DNA from: Flavobacteriales bacterium
GTDB taxonomy: Bacteria > Bacteroidota > Bacteroidia > Flavobacteriales_F > PHOS-HE28
Assembly (NCBI GenBank): GCA_016704485.1
Contig: JADJAA010000002.1
Span: forward strand, 806,001-870,000
DNA: 64,000 nucleotides
Direction: 5' to 3'
Positions 53,955 through 62,741 of this stretch are shown here, one piece after another (the first letter of the stretch is position 1; each line of letters opens with the position of its first letter). A program made the position numbers and the translations under genes. The notes under the pieces were generated by a model, which did not search any database, was not told the origin of the DNA, and was given only the letters and a program-made list of their open reading frames with translations.

Positions 53955-54761
53955 ATGGCATTCCTCCGATCATTCTTCAAGTACTTCAATATTGCTGTAA
54001 CGAAATACAGCACGTTGGAACGATTGGAGCGATTGCAAAAGGAGGTTGTCGGTGGTGTTCATTATGACCGTAAAAAGCTTGAACGCACGGGCGAACTGAT
54101 CAAGTCAAGCAGATCGCAGATACTACAGGATATATTCGTGTTGCATGCATTGAACTTTCAACGAGAAGGCTATTTCGTGGAATTCGGAGCTACGGACGGA
54201 AAGGAGAAAAGCAATACCCATTTGCTGGAAAAGGAATTCGGATGGACCGGCATTCTCGCCGAGCCAGCCACGATATGGCATAGCGCGCTCAGGTCTAACA
54301 GATCCTGCCACATTGACACCGCTCTCGTTCATGCCAGCACGGGCGAAACAGTGATATTCAACCAAACAGAAGATCCGGAGCTTTCCTCCATTCAGGGACT
54401 TGAGCAGGAAAATGAACACTCCAATGCCAGAAAGAACTTCGAATCGTATGAAGTAACAACGATATCGTTGACTGATCTGCTGAGAAAATACGAAGCACCT
54501 AAGATCATTGATTACTTGAGCATTGATACGGAAGGCAGCGAGTTCCAACTACTACAGGCATTCGACTTCGGCTCCTATCAATTCCGAGTGATCACGTGCG
54601 AGAACAACACGGACAAGAACGGAGTAAAGAGTGATAAGATCGAAAAATTGCTCGGCCAGCATGGCTATGTAAAAAAGTACACAGAGCTATCGCAGTTCGA
54701 TGATTGGTATATACTTCCGGATCTGCTTCCAAAGCGTAAAGACCAAACTAAAAATGACTGA
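53955..54761 (+). CDS. FkbM family methyltransferase
   Basis: A 268-residue SAM-dependent methyltransferase. SAM-binding motif YFVEFGATDGKEKSNTHLLE and EFGWTGILAEPA, and the FkbM C-terminal segment IIDYLSIDTEGSEFQLLQAF. FkbM enzymes methylate hydroxyls of glycans or polyketides. Its last codons overlap the start of the CvfB-like gene by eight bases. Confidence 0.86.
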   Translation: MAFLRSFFKYFNIAVTKYSTLERLERLQKEVVGGVHYDRKKLERTGELIKSSRSQILQDIFVLHALNFQREGYFVEFGATDGKEKSNTHLLEKEFGWTGILAEPATIWHSALRSNRSCHIDTALVHASTGETVIFNQTEDPELSSIQGLEQENEHSNARKNFESYEVTTISLTDLLRKYEAPKIIDYLSIDTEGSEFQLLQAFDFGSYQFRVITCENNTDKNGVKSDKIEKLLGQHGYVKKYTELSQFDDWYILPDLLPKRKDQTKND

Positions 54762-55614
54762 ACCGATCAATAAACTGATACGCACTGGGGTGGTTCAAGA
54801 ACTGACCATGTTGCGATCCAGTAGCATGGGTGTGTATGTAGGCCACGACAATGACAGCGAGGTCCTTATCCCGAAAGAAGGAAACAACGTAACCTTCGTT
54901 CGAAATGGCAAATTGAACGTGTTCGTATACCGCGATGCCAACAACAGGCAGATCGGCAGCACCAAAGAACCTAAGCTGCAACTCGATGAATTCGCACAAC
55001 TGAAGATCACCGCTGTGGATAAGTTCGGAGCGTATGCGCATTGGGGCTTTGACCCATCTCTAATTGTACCCCATAGCGAGCAAAAACGAGCATTGGAGGA
55101 AGGTAGGTGGTATGTGATCCGATTGACGCTTAATCCCGAAACGGATCGATTGTATGGTACAACACGGATCGAGGACCACTTGGACAATACGACACTGACC
55201 GTAAAAGAGAAAGATGAGGTAGCGCTCATGGTCTTTGGTAAAAGTGAACTTGGCTTTTCTGTGATCGTGAATAACACGCACCAAGGTCTGATCCACTCGA
55301 ACGAAGTATTTCGGCCTATATCCATTGGTGACCGGATCACGGGCTACGTAAAGACCATTCGCGAGGACAACAAGCTGGATATAACGGTTCAAGCCATCGG
55401 ATATCGACAATTCAACGATAAGAACACCGAACTCTTGGCCAAGCGATTGCAACAGACCGGCATCCTGCAATTGACCGATAAGAGCAGCGCCGAAGCCATT
55501 TACCGCGAGTTCGGGATCAGCAAGAAAGCCTTTAAAAAAGCACTTGGCGCATTGTATAAGGAACGAAAGGTGCGTATCGAGGAGGATGGCGTTATCTGGA
55601 TCGGTGACCGGTAA
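54754..55614 (+). CDS. CvfB-like S1 RNA-binding protein
   Basis: A 286-residue protein from the ATG at 54754. Tandem S1-type OB folds (LRSSSMGVYVGHDNDSEVLIP, VDKFGAYAHWGFDPSLIVP, GFSVIVNNTHQGLIHSNEVF), then a C-terminal winged helix (AEAIYREFGISKKAFKKALGALYKERKVRI). CvfB binds RNA and in staphylococci affects virulence gene expression. Coupled to the FkbM gene. Confidence 0.87.
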   Translation: MTEPINKLIRTGVVQELTMLRSSSMGVYVGHDNDSEVLIPKEGNNVTFVRNGKLNVFVYRDANNRQIGSTKEPKLQLDEFAQLKITAVDKFGAYAHWGFDPSLIVPHSEQKRALEEGRWYVIRLTLNPETDRLYGTTRIEDHLDNTTLTVKEKDEVALMVFGKSELGFSVIVNNTHQGLIHSNEVFRPISIGDRITGYVKTIREDNKLDITVQAIGYRQFNDKNTELLAKRLQQTGILQLTDKSSAEAIYREFGISKKAFKKALGALYKERKVRIEEDGVIWIGDR

Positions 55615-55659
55615 AGGTGGACGCATCCGCTACGTGTGATCCAAGTAGTAACCGAGCGT

Positions 55660-57471
55660 TCAACGCAGCACCATCAACTTATTGGTCGCAATGATCCTGC
55701 CATCCAGTTCTAGTCGATAGGCGTACATACCCGGCTCCATGTCCCGTTCCACGTTCACTTCTTGTCTACCAGGCCGGTTCGCCACTGGAAGTATGAATAG
55801 ATCCCGGCCCAACGGGTCGGTAATTATGATCCGCGCATATTCCATTTTAACCCCGTTCAATGGAACTACCACAAAGGTGGTATTGGAACTGGTCGGATTC
55901 GGAAAACAAGACATGAAAACGCTCGGATCAGGTTGTGAATGATCCAGGATCCCGATCGCAGAGCAGTTTATTCCGTATGGTAGATCATCCATAGGGGCTT
56001 CAGGCGTATCGGCATCACTCACAGCCAACAATTCACTCGAGAACGAACTGGTGACTCCATTATCATCAATGGCTGCGGCGCAGATATAATAGCCACTTCC
56101 TGCTACCAGCCCAGGGATCAAGAACGAAGTTTCAGTTGTTAGATAGACCGCAGTGAACTCCACGGGGCTGTTCACCCTGCGAGCGGCAACACGGAACGTA
56201 CTGCACCCGGATGGTGGCACAATGGCGACACGCAATCCCGTGGGTTCATCGGCCAATGTTATTTCCGGTGCCTCTGGGCCCAATGCAAGTAGTGTAGCGG
56301 TCATCCCATTGATCAGGGTATTGCGCTGGAGGTAATTGAAGTCCACGAAGAAACTGTCAATTACAAGGTCACCGTCCGTATCAACTCCCAGAATATCATC
56401 GCTTGTATGTTGCCTATCCGTATACCCCGGTGATAAAGGGTTCCCAGTACCGTGTTCATTCGCTGCGGTGAAACGTACACTGGTGAAACCCAGTTGGCGG
56501 AAAGGAATATGGTCTCCGCCTCGACCAACCCGATCCTCCATATTCATGACCTCAATGGTGGTGGGCACTGCAACTTCGGTCCGCAATTTTTCCTCGTAGA
56601 AAAGTTTGATCGACCGAGCCAGGCCACGATTCATGAATTGTGCAGTGCCATTGCTGAATATGCGGAGGTTCAAACTATCCACGGCACCCGGTCCAGGGCA
56701 GCTTGGCGGAGAAGAACTGTTGCCACAATAAATTCCCCCAACCACATCATTGTTCAGTACGGCCTTGATCGCAACATCCTTATCAGCGCAATATTGTGCC
56801 ATTGCTTTAGCACCCAAAAGCCCTTGTTCCTCGCCCGTAGTAAGCATAAAAACCAACGTATTGTCAAAGGTGTACTTGCTGAGGGTCCTAGCCAATTCAA
56901 GCACTAAAACGGAGCCGCTTCCATTGTCCTCCGCACCAGGAGCATCGCATTCCAGATCGCAGAGATCCGTGCAACGGCTATCATAATGCGCTTCAATAAT
57001 GATAGTACGGTGTTCATTGACGGATCGCCCGGGTAACACAGCGATCACATTTCGCAAACCATTCGCGCTTCCACAAACGCCTTGGTTGTCGACATTATCG
57101 AATTGAATGTAGGCCGGAATCAATCGGGAATCATTTGCTTCACTTATCTGTTGGAACCGGTCAAAGGCCCAGCGCTGTGCGGCACCGATCCCGGTGACAT
57201 CCGACGCGGTATCACTGAACGTATTTCGCGTGCCGAACTGCAGAAAGGACATCAGGCTCTCCTTCAACGAATCCGCAGAGATCGCGCTTCGTAGTTCACA
57301 AATGATCTCCGCGTGATCATCAATGACATCCGAGGCTGTATAATTCAATGGGTCATGTAAGCCACGCATCGCAAGTTCAGCTGCTGAGCTTGAGCACGAA
57401 ATATTGCTGACAACTTGCCCATGTAAATACAGGGAGAACGCAATAAATGAACATACGAGCAATGATCTCAT
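55660..57471 (-). CDS. Secreted M28 metallopeptidase with T9SS sorting domain
   Basis: A 603-residue exopeptidase-like protein with signal peptide LLVCSFIAFSLYLHGQ. Zinc ligands complete: EAHYDSRC (His, Asp), DNGSGSV (Asp), TGEEQGLLG (Glu pair), NNDVVGG (Asp) and GGDHIPFRQLG (His), the M28 order. Then a fibronectin type III domain (ITLADEPTGLRVAIVPPSG) and a type A sorting domain ending IIATNKLMVLR for type IX export. Convergent with the CvfB-like gene. Confidence 0.9.
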   Translation of the reverse strand: MRSLLVCSFIAFSLYLHGQVVSNISCSSSAAELAMRGLHDPLNYTASDVIDDHAEIICELRSAISADSLKESLMSFLQFGTRNTFSDTASDVTGIGAAQRWAFDRFQQISEANDSRLIPAYIQFDNVDNQGVCGSANGLRNVIAVLPGRSVNEHRTIIIEAHYDSRCTDLCDLECDAPGAEDNGSGSVLVLELARTLSKYTFDNTLVFMLTTGEEQGLLGAKAMAQYCADKDVAIKAVLNNDVVGGIYCGNSSSPPSCPGPGAVDSLNLRIFSNGTAQFMNRGLARSIKLFYEEKLRTEVAVPTTIEVMNMEDRVGRGGDHIPFRQLGFTSVRFTAANEHGTGNPLSPGYTDRQHTSDDILGVDTDGDLVIDSFFVDFNYLQRNTLINGMTATLLALGPEAPEITLADEPTGLRVAIVPPSGCSTFRVAARRVNSPVEFTAVYLTTETSFLIPGLVAGSGYYICAAAIDDNGVTSSFSSELLAVSDADTPEAPMDDLPYGINCSAIGILDHSQPDPSVFMSCFPNPTSSNTTFVVVPLNGVKMEYARIIITDPLGRDLFILPVANRPGRQEVNVERDMEPGMYAYRLELDGRIIATNKLMVLR

Positions 57472-57554
57472 GGACTCCGATGTATTGGATGAAGGTAATT
57501 ACCAAATGCCATAGCCAACATCTTGTGCAATGTTCCCAAAGCCAGCGCTTACCG

Positions 57555-57562
57555 TAGTTTCG
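57555..57562 (+). promoter_or_regulatory. -7 promoter box TAGTTTCG for the ABC exporter
   Basis: TAnnTTCG, 34 bp before the permease ATG; same eight bases as the smpB box at 36196-36203. Confidence 0.35.
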
Positions 57563-57596
57563 CTCCCGATCGGGTTGAAAAAGAAGAAGGCTCATT

Positions 57597-58439
57597 ATGC
57601 ACGAACACCGCATCATTCTCGAACCAGGCTCTGCCGATAAGCACTACTGGCGGGACCTGTGGAAGTTCCGCGGGCTGTTCGGCTTCTTGGCTTGGCGCGA
57701 CATTCTTGTGCGATACAAGCAGACCACCATCGGAGTAGCATGGAGTGTGATCCGACCTGTATTGACATTGAGCGTTATGGCTTTCTTAGGATGGTTGTTC
57801 GAGAGCAAGTTGCCCGGAGATGTACCACGGTTATTACTAGTAGGTGCCGCAACACTTCCATGGACCTTCTTCAGCACGGCGTTCAGTGAGGCGGCCAATA
57901 GTCTGGTAGCGAACAGGAATTTGCTGACCAAGATCTACTTCCCGCGCTTGATCGTACCGGCAAGCACCGTGATCGTGTGTTTGATCGACTTCTTGATATC
58001 ATTCATCATCCTCGTGCTTTTGATGATCTTCTATCAATTCGCGCCGGACGTTAAATTACTGTTGCTTCCCTTCTTTCTACTGCTTGCCTTAGTGACTGCA
58101 ATGGGCACTGGTATACTTATCGCGGCATTGAATGTGAAATACCGCGACTTCCGCTACATCATTCCGTTCATTGTGCAATTCGGTCTATACGTTTCACCCG
58201 TGGCTTTCAGCAGTGCGGACATCTACGAAAGCATACGCATCCCTGAAGCGCTGAAATTGCTATACGCCATGAACCCGATGGTTGGTGTGATCGATGGTTT
58301 CCGATGGTGCATCCTAGGCGGTGAAACGGCTTTGTACATTCCTGGTTTCCTACTCTCCATCGGTGTCAGTTTTTTCTTTCTCTTTATTGGGATCCGTTAC
58401 TTCCGTAGAACAGAACGAGGCTTTGCCGATGTGATCTGA
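57597..58439 (+). CDS. Polysaccharide ABC exporter permease (Wzm/TagG type)
   Basis: A 280-residue ABC-2 permease with six helices. Hallmarks: DLWKFRGLFGFLAWRDILVRYKQTT at the N-terminus, GVAWSVIRPVLTLSVMAFLG, and MNPMVGVIDGFRWCILGG near the end, as in Wzm, RfbA and TagG. It exports an undecaprenyl-linked glycan across the inner membrane. Overlaps the ATPase by one base. Confidence 0.93.
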   Translation: MHEHRIILEPGSADKHYWRDLWKFRGLFGFLAWRDILVRYKQTTIGVAWSVIRPVLTLSVMAFLGWLFESKLPGDVPRLLLVGAATLPWTFFSTAFSEAANSLVANRNLLTKIYFPRLIVPASTVIVCLIDFLISFIILVLLMIFYQFAPDVKLLLLPFFLLLALVTAMGTGILIAALNVKYRDFRYIIPFIVQFGLYVSPVAFSSADIYESIRIPEALKLLYAMNPMVGVIDGFRWCILGGETALYIPGFLLSIGVSFFFLFIGIRYFRRTERGFADVI

Positions 58440-59683
58440 TGAGCGAACCGATCATATCCGTAGAACACCTCACCAAGCGGTACGTGATACAGCACCAAAC
58501 GCGTGGGTCGTACACTGCGCTGCGTGACGTGATAACGGAGAAGGCCAAAGCGCTGTTCAAGAAGAGTGATCCCGCTATTTCCTCTGAAGAATTCCTTGCG
58601 TTGAACGATGTCAATTTCACAGTTGAAGCAGGCGACCGTGTAGGCATGATCGGCAGGAACGGAGCGGGTAAAAGCACCCTACTTAAGATCCTGAGCCGCA
58701 TTGTCGAACCCACCAAAGGCCGCGTGGTCATTGATGGTCGTGTGGCCAGCTTGTTGGAAGTTGGCACAGGCTTCCATCCGGAGCTAACGGGTCGGGAGAA
58801 TATCTATTTGAATGGCGCCATTTTGGGCATGTCACGCGCGGAGATCGCCTCCAAGTTCGATGAGATCGTGGCGTTCAGTGAGGTCGAGAACTTCTTGGAT
58901 ACCCCCGTAAAGCGTTACAGCAGCGGCATGTACACCCGACTCGCCTTCGCGGTAGCAGCACATCTGGAATCCGAGATCCTTATTGTGGATGAGGTACTTG
59001 CCGTAGGCGATGCAGCCTTCCAGCGTAAGTGTTTGGGAAAGATGGAGAGCGTTGCAAGCGAAGGCCGCACTGTTCTATTCGTCAGTCACCAAATGGATGC
59101 GGTGCAACGCCTCTGCAACAAGGGTATACTATTGGATAAAGGAACTGTAGTAGCGACCGGTGCAATGCGCGATGTGGTTGAAACATATTTACAGCTGAAC
59201 ACACAGAGTGCATCCACTTTCCAGATCGAATTGCCTAAAGGCTTCCGATCAGAAGGCGCAGTTGCAGAATGGCTAAGTATAGAAGATGAACAAGGACGAC
59301 CCACCAACGAGCTACCTTTTGGCAGTCCATGGCAGATCAGGGTCCGTTTCCAAATAGACCGCCCTTTAGAGAATTTCATCATCGCGATCGGTCTGGTCAC
59401 CCTACTCGATTTCCCGATCCGCACGACGTGGAGTTCACTGCAAACCATAGCGCCCGGCACGTACGATGCCGTATTCATCAGTGATGGGATCGTACTCACC
59501 TCCGGCCAGTTCAAGATCACTTTGGGCTTATCGGTTGACCTACGCAACATTCATTACATCCGCGATGCAGGTGTGCTCACAGTAAGCGATGTAGCAACTA
59601 GCAACAAGGACCCGCGTATCATAAGCACCGGAGCTGGTGTGATCATGAACCAGATGGAGGTGCGGGTTGAGTTGATCCGGTAG
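58439..59683 (+). CDS. Polysaccharide ABC exporter ATPase (Wzt/TagH type)
   Basis: A 414-residue ATPase. Walker A GRNGAGKSTLLKILS, signature VKRYSSGMYTRLAFAVA, and Walker B ILIVDEVLAVGDAAF. After residue 260 a C-terminal Wzt-like carbohydrate-binding domain with beta pattern (LPFGSPWQIRVRFQIDRPLEN). This domain binds the end group of the glycan in O9a-type systems. It pairs with the upstream permease. Confidence 0.93.
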   Translation: MSEPIISVEHLTKRYVIQHQTRGSYTALRDVITEKAKALFKKSDPAISSEEFLALNDVNFTVEAGDRVGMIGRNGAGKSTLLKILSRIVEPTKGRVVIDGRVASLLEVGTGFHPELTGRENIYLNGAILGMSRAEIASKFDEIVAFSEVENFLDTPVKRYSSGMYTRLAFAVAAHLESEILIVDEVLAVGDAAFQRKCLGKMESVASEGRTVLFVSHQMDAVQRLCNKGILLDKGTVVATGAMRDVVETYLQLNTQSASTFQIELPKGFRSEGAVAEWLSIEDEQGRPTNELPFGSPWQIRVRFQIDRPLENFIIAIGLVTLLDFPIRTTWSSLQTIAPGTYDAVFISDGIVLTSGQFKITLGLSVDLRNIHYIRDAGVLTVSDVATSNKDPRIISTGAGVIMNQMEVRVELIR

Positions 59684-59837
59684 TTGCAATAGTGTAACTT
59701 TCTGGGGCATTCAACACATTCGCCCAGCATGTTCCTTTGAGCAGGAGTTTGTTGAATGGCGAGATCCCACTTTCCATCAACAGCGTACCTGTGAAAACAT
59801 GGAGTGCGGCTGTGCCGTAACAAAGCCACATCCCGAA

Positions 59838-59845
59838 TAGATTCG
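59838..59845 (+). promoter_or_regulatory. -7 promoter box TAGATTCG for the SirB1-family gene
   Basis: TAnnTTCG eight bp before the ATG at 59854. Confidence 0.35.
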
Positions 59846-59853
59846 CCACCACC

Positions 59854-60741
59854 ATGAGCGATAACGAGCTACGCGCCCTGATCACGTTGATCGACGACCC
59901 TGATGAAGCTGTCTACGACCAGATACGTAGCAAGATCGTTGGGTTGGGCGAGGAAGTTGTGCCGCAATTGGAACGCGCTTGGGAGTATGACGACCTAGGC
60001 GATATGTTCCGCAACCGGATCGAGGACATCTTGCATACGATCCATCTGGCCGGTGTTACGGATCGTCTAAAAGCATGGCATGCTAGTGGCGGTGAAGACC
60101 TGTTGGAAGGCGCATTGATCATCAGTAGGTACCGGTATCCGGATATGGATGAGCAAAAGGTGAAAGCCCGCTTGGCGTCCATTCGTCAGGACATTTGGTT
60201 GGAATTGACCGATCATTTGACCGCGTTCGAAAAGGTGCGCGTGTTCAACCACATCTTCTTTCAGATCCACGGTTTCAAAGGCAATAAGCGCAATTATCAC
60301 GCACCGCAGAACTCCTACATTAACGAGGTGCTGGACAGCAAAAAAGGCAATCCGCTTTCGTTGGCCATCATTTACCAAGTACTCGCTGAGGATCTAGGCC
60401 TCCCTATGCGGGGCGTGAACCTACCGAACCATTTCGTTCTCGCCTATTTGGATGAAGAAAGCATGGGCGGTGCCGATCATGGCCAGGATGGTGAAGAGAA
60501 CGTATTGTTCTACGTAAATGCATTCAGCCAAGGCGATATTCTTGGTCGCAACGAGATCAACGAATTCCTGGAAAAACTAAAGATCGAACGACGGACCTCG
60601 TTCTATCAGCCGTGTACGAATTTGGATATTATTCGCCGCCAGATGAACAATTTGGCCAATAGCTACAAGAAGATGGGCGATACTGAACGTAGCGCGGAAC
60701 TGGAAACGTTGCGGGATCTGTTGGGACCAGCGGAGGTTTAG
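59854..60741 (+). CDS. SirB1-family (transglutaminase-like) protein
   Basis: A 295-residue protein. KGNPLSLAIIYQVLAEDLGLP with GVNLPNHFVLAYL is the SirB1 core, a transglutaminase-like fold in which the expected Cys position is Ser, so activity is doubtful. N-terminal part is helical. It lies between the ABC exporter and a divergent polysaccharide block but is likely a housekeeping gene. Confidence 0.85.
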   Translation: MSDNELRALITLIDDPDEAVYDQIRSKIVGLGEEVVPQLERAWEYDDLGDMFRNRIEDILHTIHLAGVTDRLKAWHASGGEDLLEGALIISRYRYPDMDEQKVKARLASIRQDIWLELTDHLTAFEKVRVFNHIFFQIHGFKGNKRNYHAPQNSYINEVLDSKKGNPLSLAIIYQVLAEDLGLPMRGVNLPNHFVLAYLDEESMGGADHGQDGEENVLFYVNAFSQGDILGRNEINEFLEKLKIERRTSFYQPCTNLDIIRRQMNNLANSYKKMGDTERSAELETLRDLLGPAEV

Positions 60742-60870
60742 TTAATTAGCGTATTTGCTGATCAGCTGATGGAGCCCCTGCGTGGTCGAAGAGTTGGAAC
60801 GCAGACAACGCTGATGGATATGATCTACGATGATCAGATAATTGTGGGCATGGTCCAAGTAGATCCATGA

Positions 60871-61467
60871 TCAGCGGTTCAACAACTTCAAGAAGGTTCT
60901 TGCGATTATCCACAGATCAAGTCTCAAATTACGCTCAAGCACATACTGTAGATCCAACTTCAACTTGGCAGGCATCACCTCCTCGATGTAGGTGCGCTCC
61001 GGATCTGAACTACGTCCAAGGATCTCGTTCTCATTGATGTAGGCAATACTCGCTAAGCTGCTCAAGCCTGGCCGGACCGTAAGTACTTTGCGTTGTTCCG
61101 GGGCATACATGGCCACATAGTTCGGTACCTCCGGCCGTGGCCCAACAACGCTCATATCACCTTTGAGGATGTTGATCAGTTGCGGCAATTCATCGAGCTT
61201 AGTCTTGCGCAGGAAATAACCGACCTGCGTTATCCGAGGATCTCTTCCACCGACGGTGATCTGGCCTTGGGCCTCACTACCCACGCGCATCGTCCTGAAT
61301 TTCAATAGATCGAATTCCTTTCCATCGCGCCCTACTCGCGTTTGACGGAAGAACGCTCCACCCGAAGAAGTAAGAGCCACCAACAAGCCACACACGAAAA
61401 GTAGAGGTGCTAACAGCAACAGTGCGCACGCGGATGCGATCATATCAAAACCGCGTTTCAGCATCAC
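60871..61467 (-). CDS. Initiating sugar transferase (polyprenyl-phosphate glycosyl-1-phosphate transferase)
   Basis: A 198-residue PF02397 enzyme. Membrane re-entrant helix FDMIASACALLLLAPLLFV followed by FFRQTRVGRDGKEFDLLKFRTM, and catalytic-region VGPRPEVPNYV. It transfers a sugar-1-phosphate to undecaprenyl phosphate as the first step of glycan synthesis; PglC size (about 200 residues) without the WcaJ extra domains. Start overlaps the aminotransferase stop by four bases. Confidence 0.92.
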   Translation of the reverse strand: MMLKRGFDMIASACALLLLAPLLFVCGLLVALTSSGGAFFRQTRVGRDGKEFDLLKFRTMRVGSEAQGQITVGGRDPRITQVGYFLRKTKLDELPQLINILKGDMSVVGPRPEVPNYVAMYAPEQRKVLTVRPGLSSLASIAYINENEILGRSSDPERTYIEEVMPAKLKLDLQYVLERNLRLDLWIIARTFLKLLNR

Positions 61468-62741
61468 CGTTCCAGTACTTCGGTAACAGCGGCTTTTACA
61501 GCGGTCACCACTTGGTCGACTTGAGAAGTGGTAAGATCATAATACACTGGCAAACTGATCTCACAGCTATAGTGTTTGTAGGCGTTCGGACAATCTTCGA
61601 TGCGGTATCCTTTGCTCTTGTAGAAGCTCAAAAGCGGTAACGGTTGAAAGTGGACGTTCACGCTCACATCACGTTTGGAAATGGCCTCGATAACGGCATC
61701 ACGCTGTGCCTCTGTTACACTTGCCAATCGTAACATGTACAAGTGATAACTGCTTTCGTTCGTAATAATATGATCCGACCCAATGGCGGTTGATGCTTTG
61801 ATCGGGGTCCTTTCAACAGTGAACGCAGGAATGATGAAACGGTCATCCGAAGAGAACGCCTTATCGTATTGAGCGCATATTTTCTTCCTGCGCGGCATGG
61901 TCTCGCTATCGTATCGGGCCAATTCCACAAGCCCAATGGCAGCTTGTATATCCGTCATATTGCACTTATAGCCGGGCTGTGTAACATCATACCGCCAAGC
62001 ACCGGGCTTGGTCTTGGCAAGTGCATCCTTGCTTTGACCATGCAGGCTCATTACATTGATGTATGCGTACAATTCCTCCACATCGAAAGGCTCCGGCAGA
62101 TTGAAAGCCAGTGCCCCACCCTCTGACGTTGTAAGGTTCTTCACGGCATGAAAACTGAACCCGGTAATATCTGCTTGGGTACCAACCGGCTTCCCATCTA
62201 CTCGCGCACCGAATGAATGGGCTGCATCACACAACACCAACGCTCTACCAAGTCTCATCTGCGGATTGCTACCTGCCACGCGGAGATTCACCGCTGGCGT
62301 GAAATAGGCGCACATTTCTTCCGCTATGCGCTTGATCTCCTCAACCCTCGCAGGTAATCCACCGATATCAACTGGAATAATACACTTTGTCCGCTGCGTT
62401 ATGGCCTTGCGCACGGCTTCTGGGTCCATGGTGAAGTCATCAAGAACATCAACCATTACAGGTTTCGCACCAACATGCATCACAATGTTCGCCGTTGCGC
62501 AATAGGTGTAAGCGGGAACGATCACTTCATCACCAGGGCCTATCCCATACCAACGCAGCACCAATTCACAGGCATTGGTCCAGCTGTTCAATGCGATCAC
62601 TTTCTCAGCGCCAAGGTATTTGGTAAGTTGTATTTCGAATTCCTTGGTCCTAGGCCCTGTAGTGATCCATCCGCTGCGGAGTGCATCTTCCACGGCCTTG
62701 ATGGTAATATCATCTATTCTGGGGGGAGAAAACGGGATCAT
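61464..62741 (-). CDS. DegT/DnrJ/EryC1/StrS aminotransferase
   Basis: PLP-dependent sugar aminotransferase, 425 residues. It begins IPFSPPRIDDITIKAVEDAL; PLP-binding residues include SWTNACELVLRWYG, LVLCDAAHSFGA and the Schiff-base Lys in SFHAVKNLTTSEGG. Slightly longer than average owing to an insertion before the DAAHSFGA strand. With the CapD/PglF-like dehydratase and PglC-like transferase this would give an amino-deoxy sugar route. Overlaps both neighbours. Confidence 0.93.
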   Translation of the reverse strand: MIPFSPPRIDDITIKAVEDALRSGWITTGPRTKEFEIQLTKYLGAEKVIALNSWTNACELVLRWYGIGPGDEVIVPAYTYCATANIVMHVGAKPVMVDVLDDFTMDPEAVRKAITQRTKCIIPVDIGGLPARVEEIKRIAEEMCAYFTPAVNLRVAGSNPQMRLGRALVLCDAAHSFGARVDGKPVGTQADITGFSFHAVKNLTTSEGGALAFNLPEPFDVEELYAYINVMSLHGQSKDALAKTKPGAWRYDVTQPGYKCNMTDIQAAIGLVELARYDSETMPRRKKICAQYDKAFSSDDRFIIPAFTVERTPIKASTAIGSDHIITNESSYHLYMLRLASVTEAQRDAVIEAISKRDVSVNVHFQPLPLLSFYKSKGYRIEDCPNAYKHYSCEISLPVYYDLTTSQVDQVVTAVKAAVTEVLER

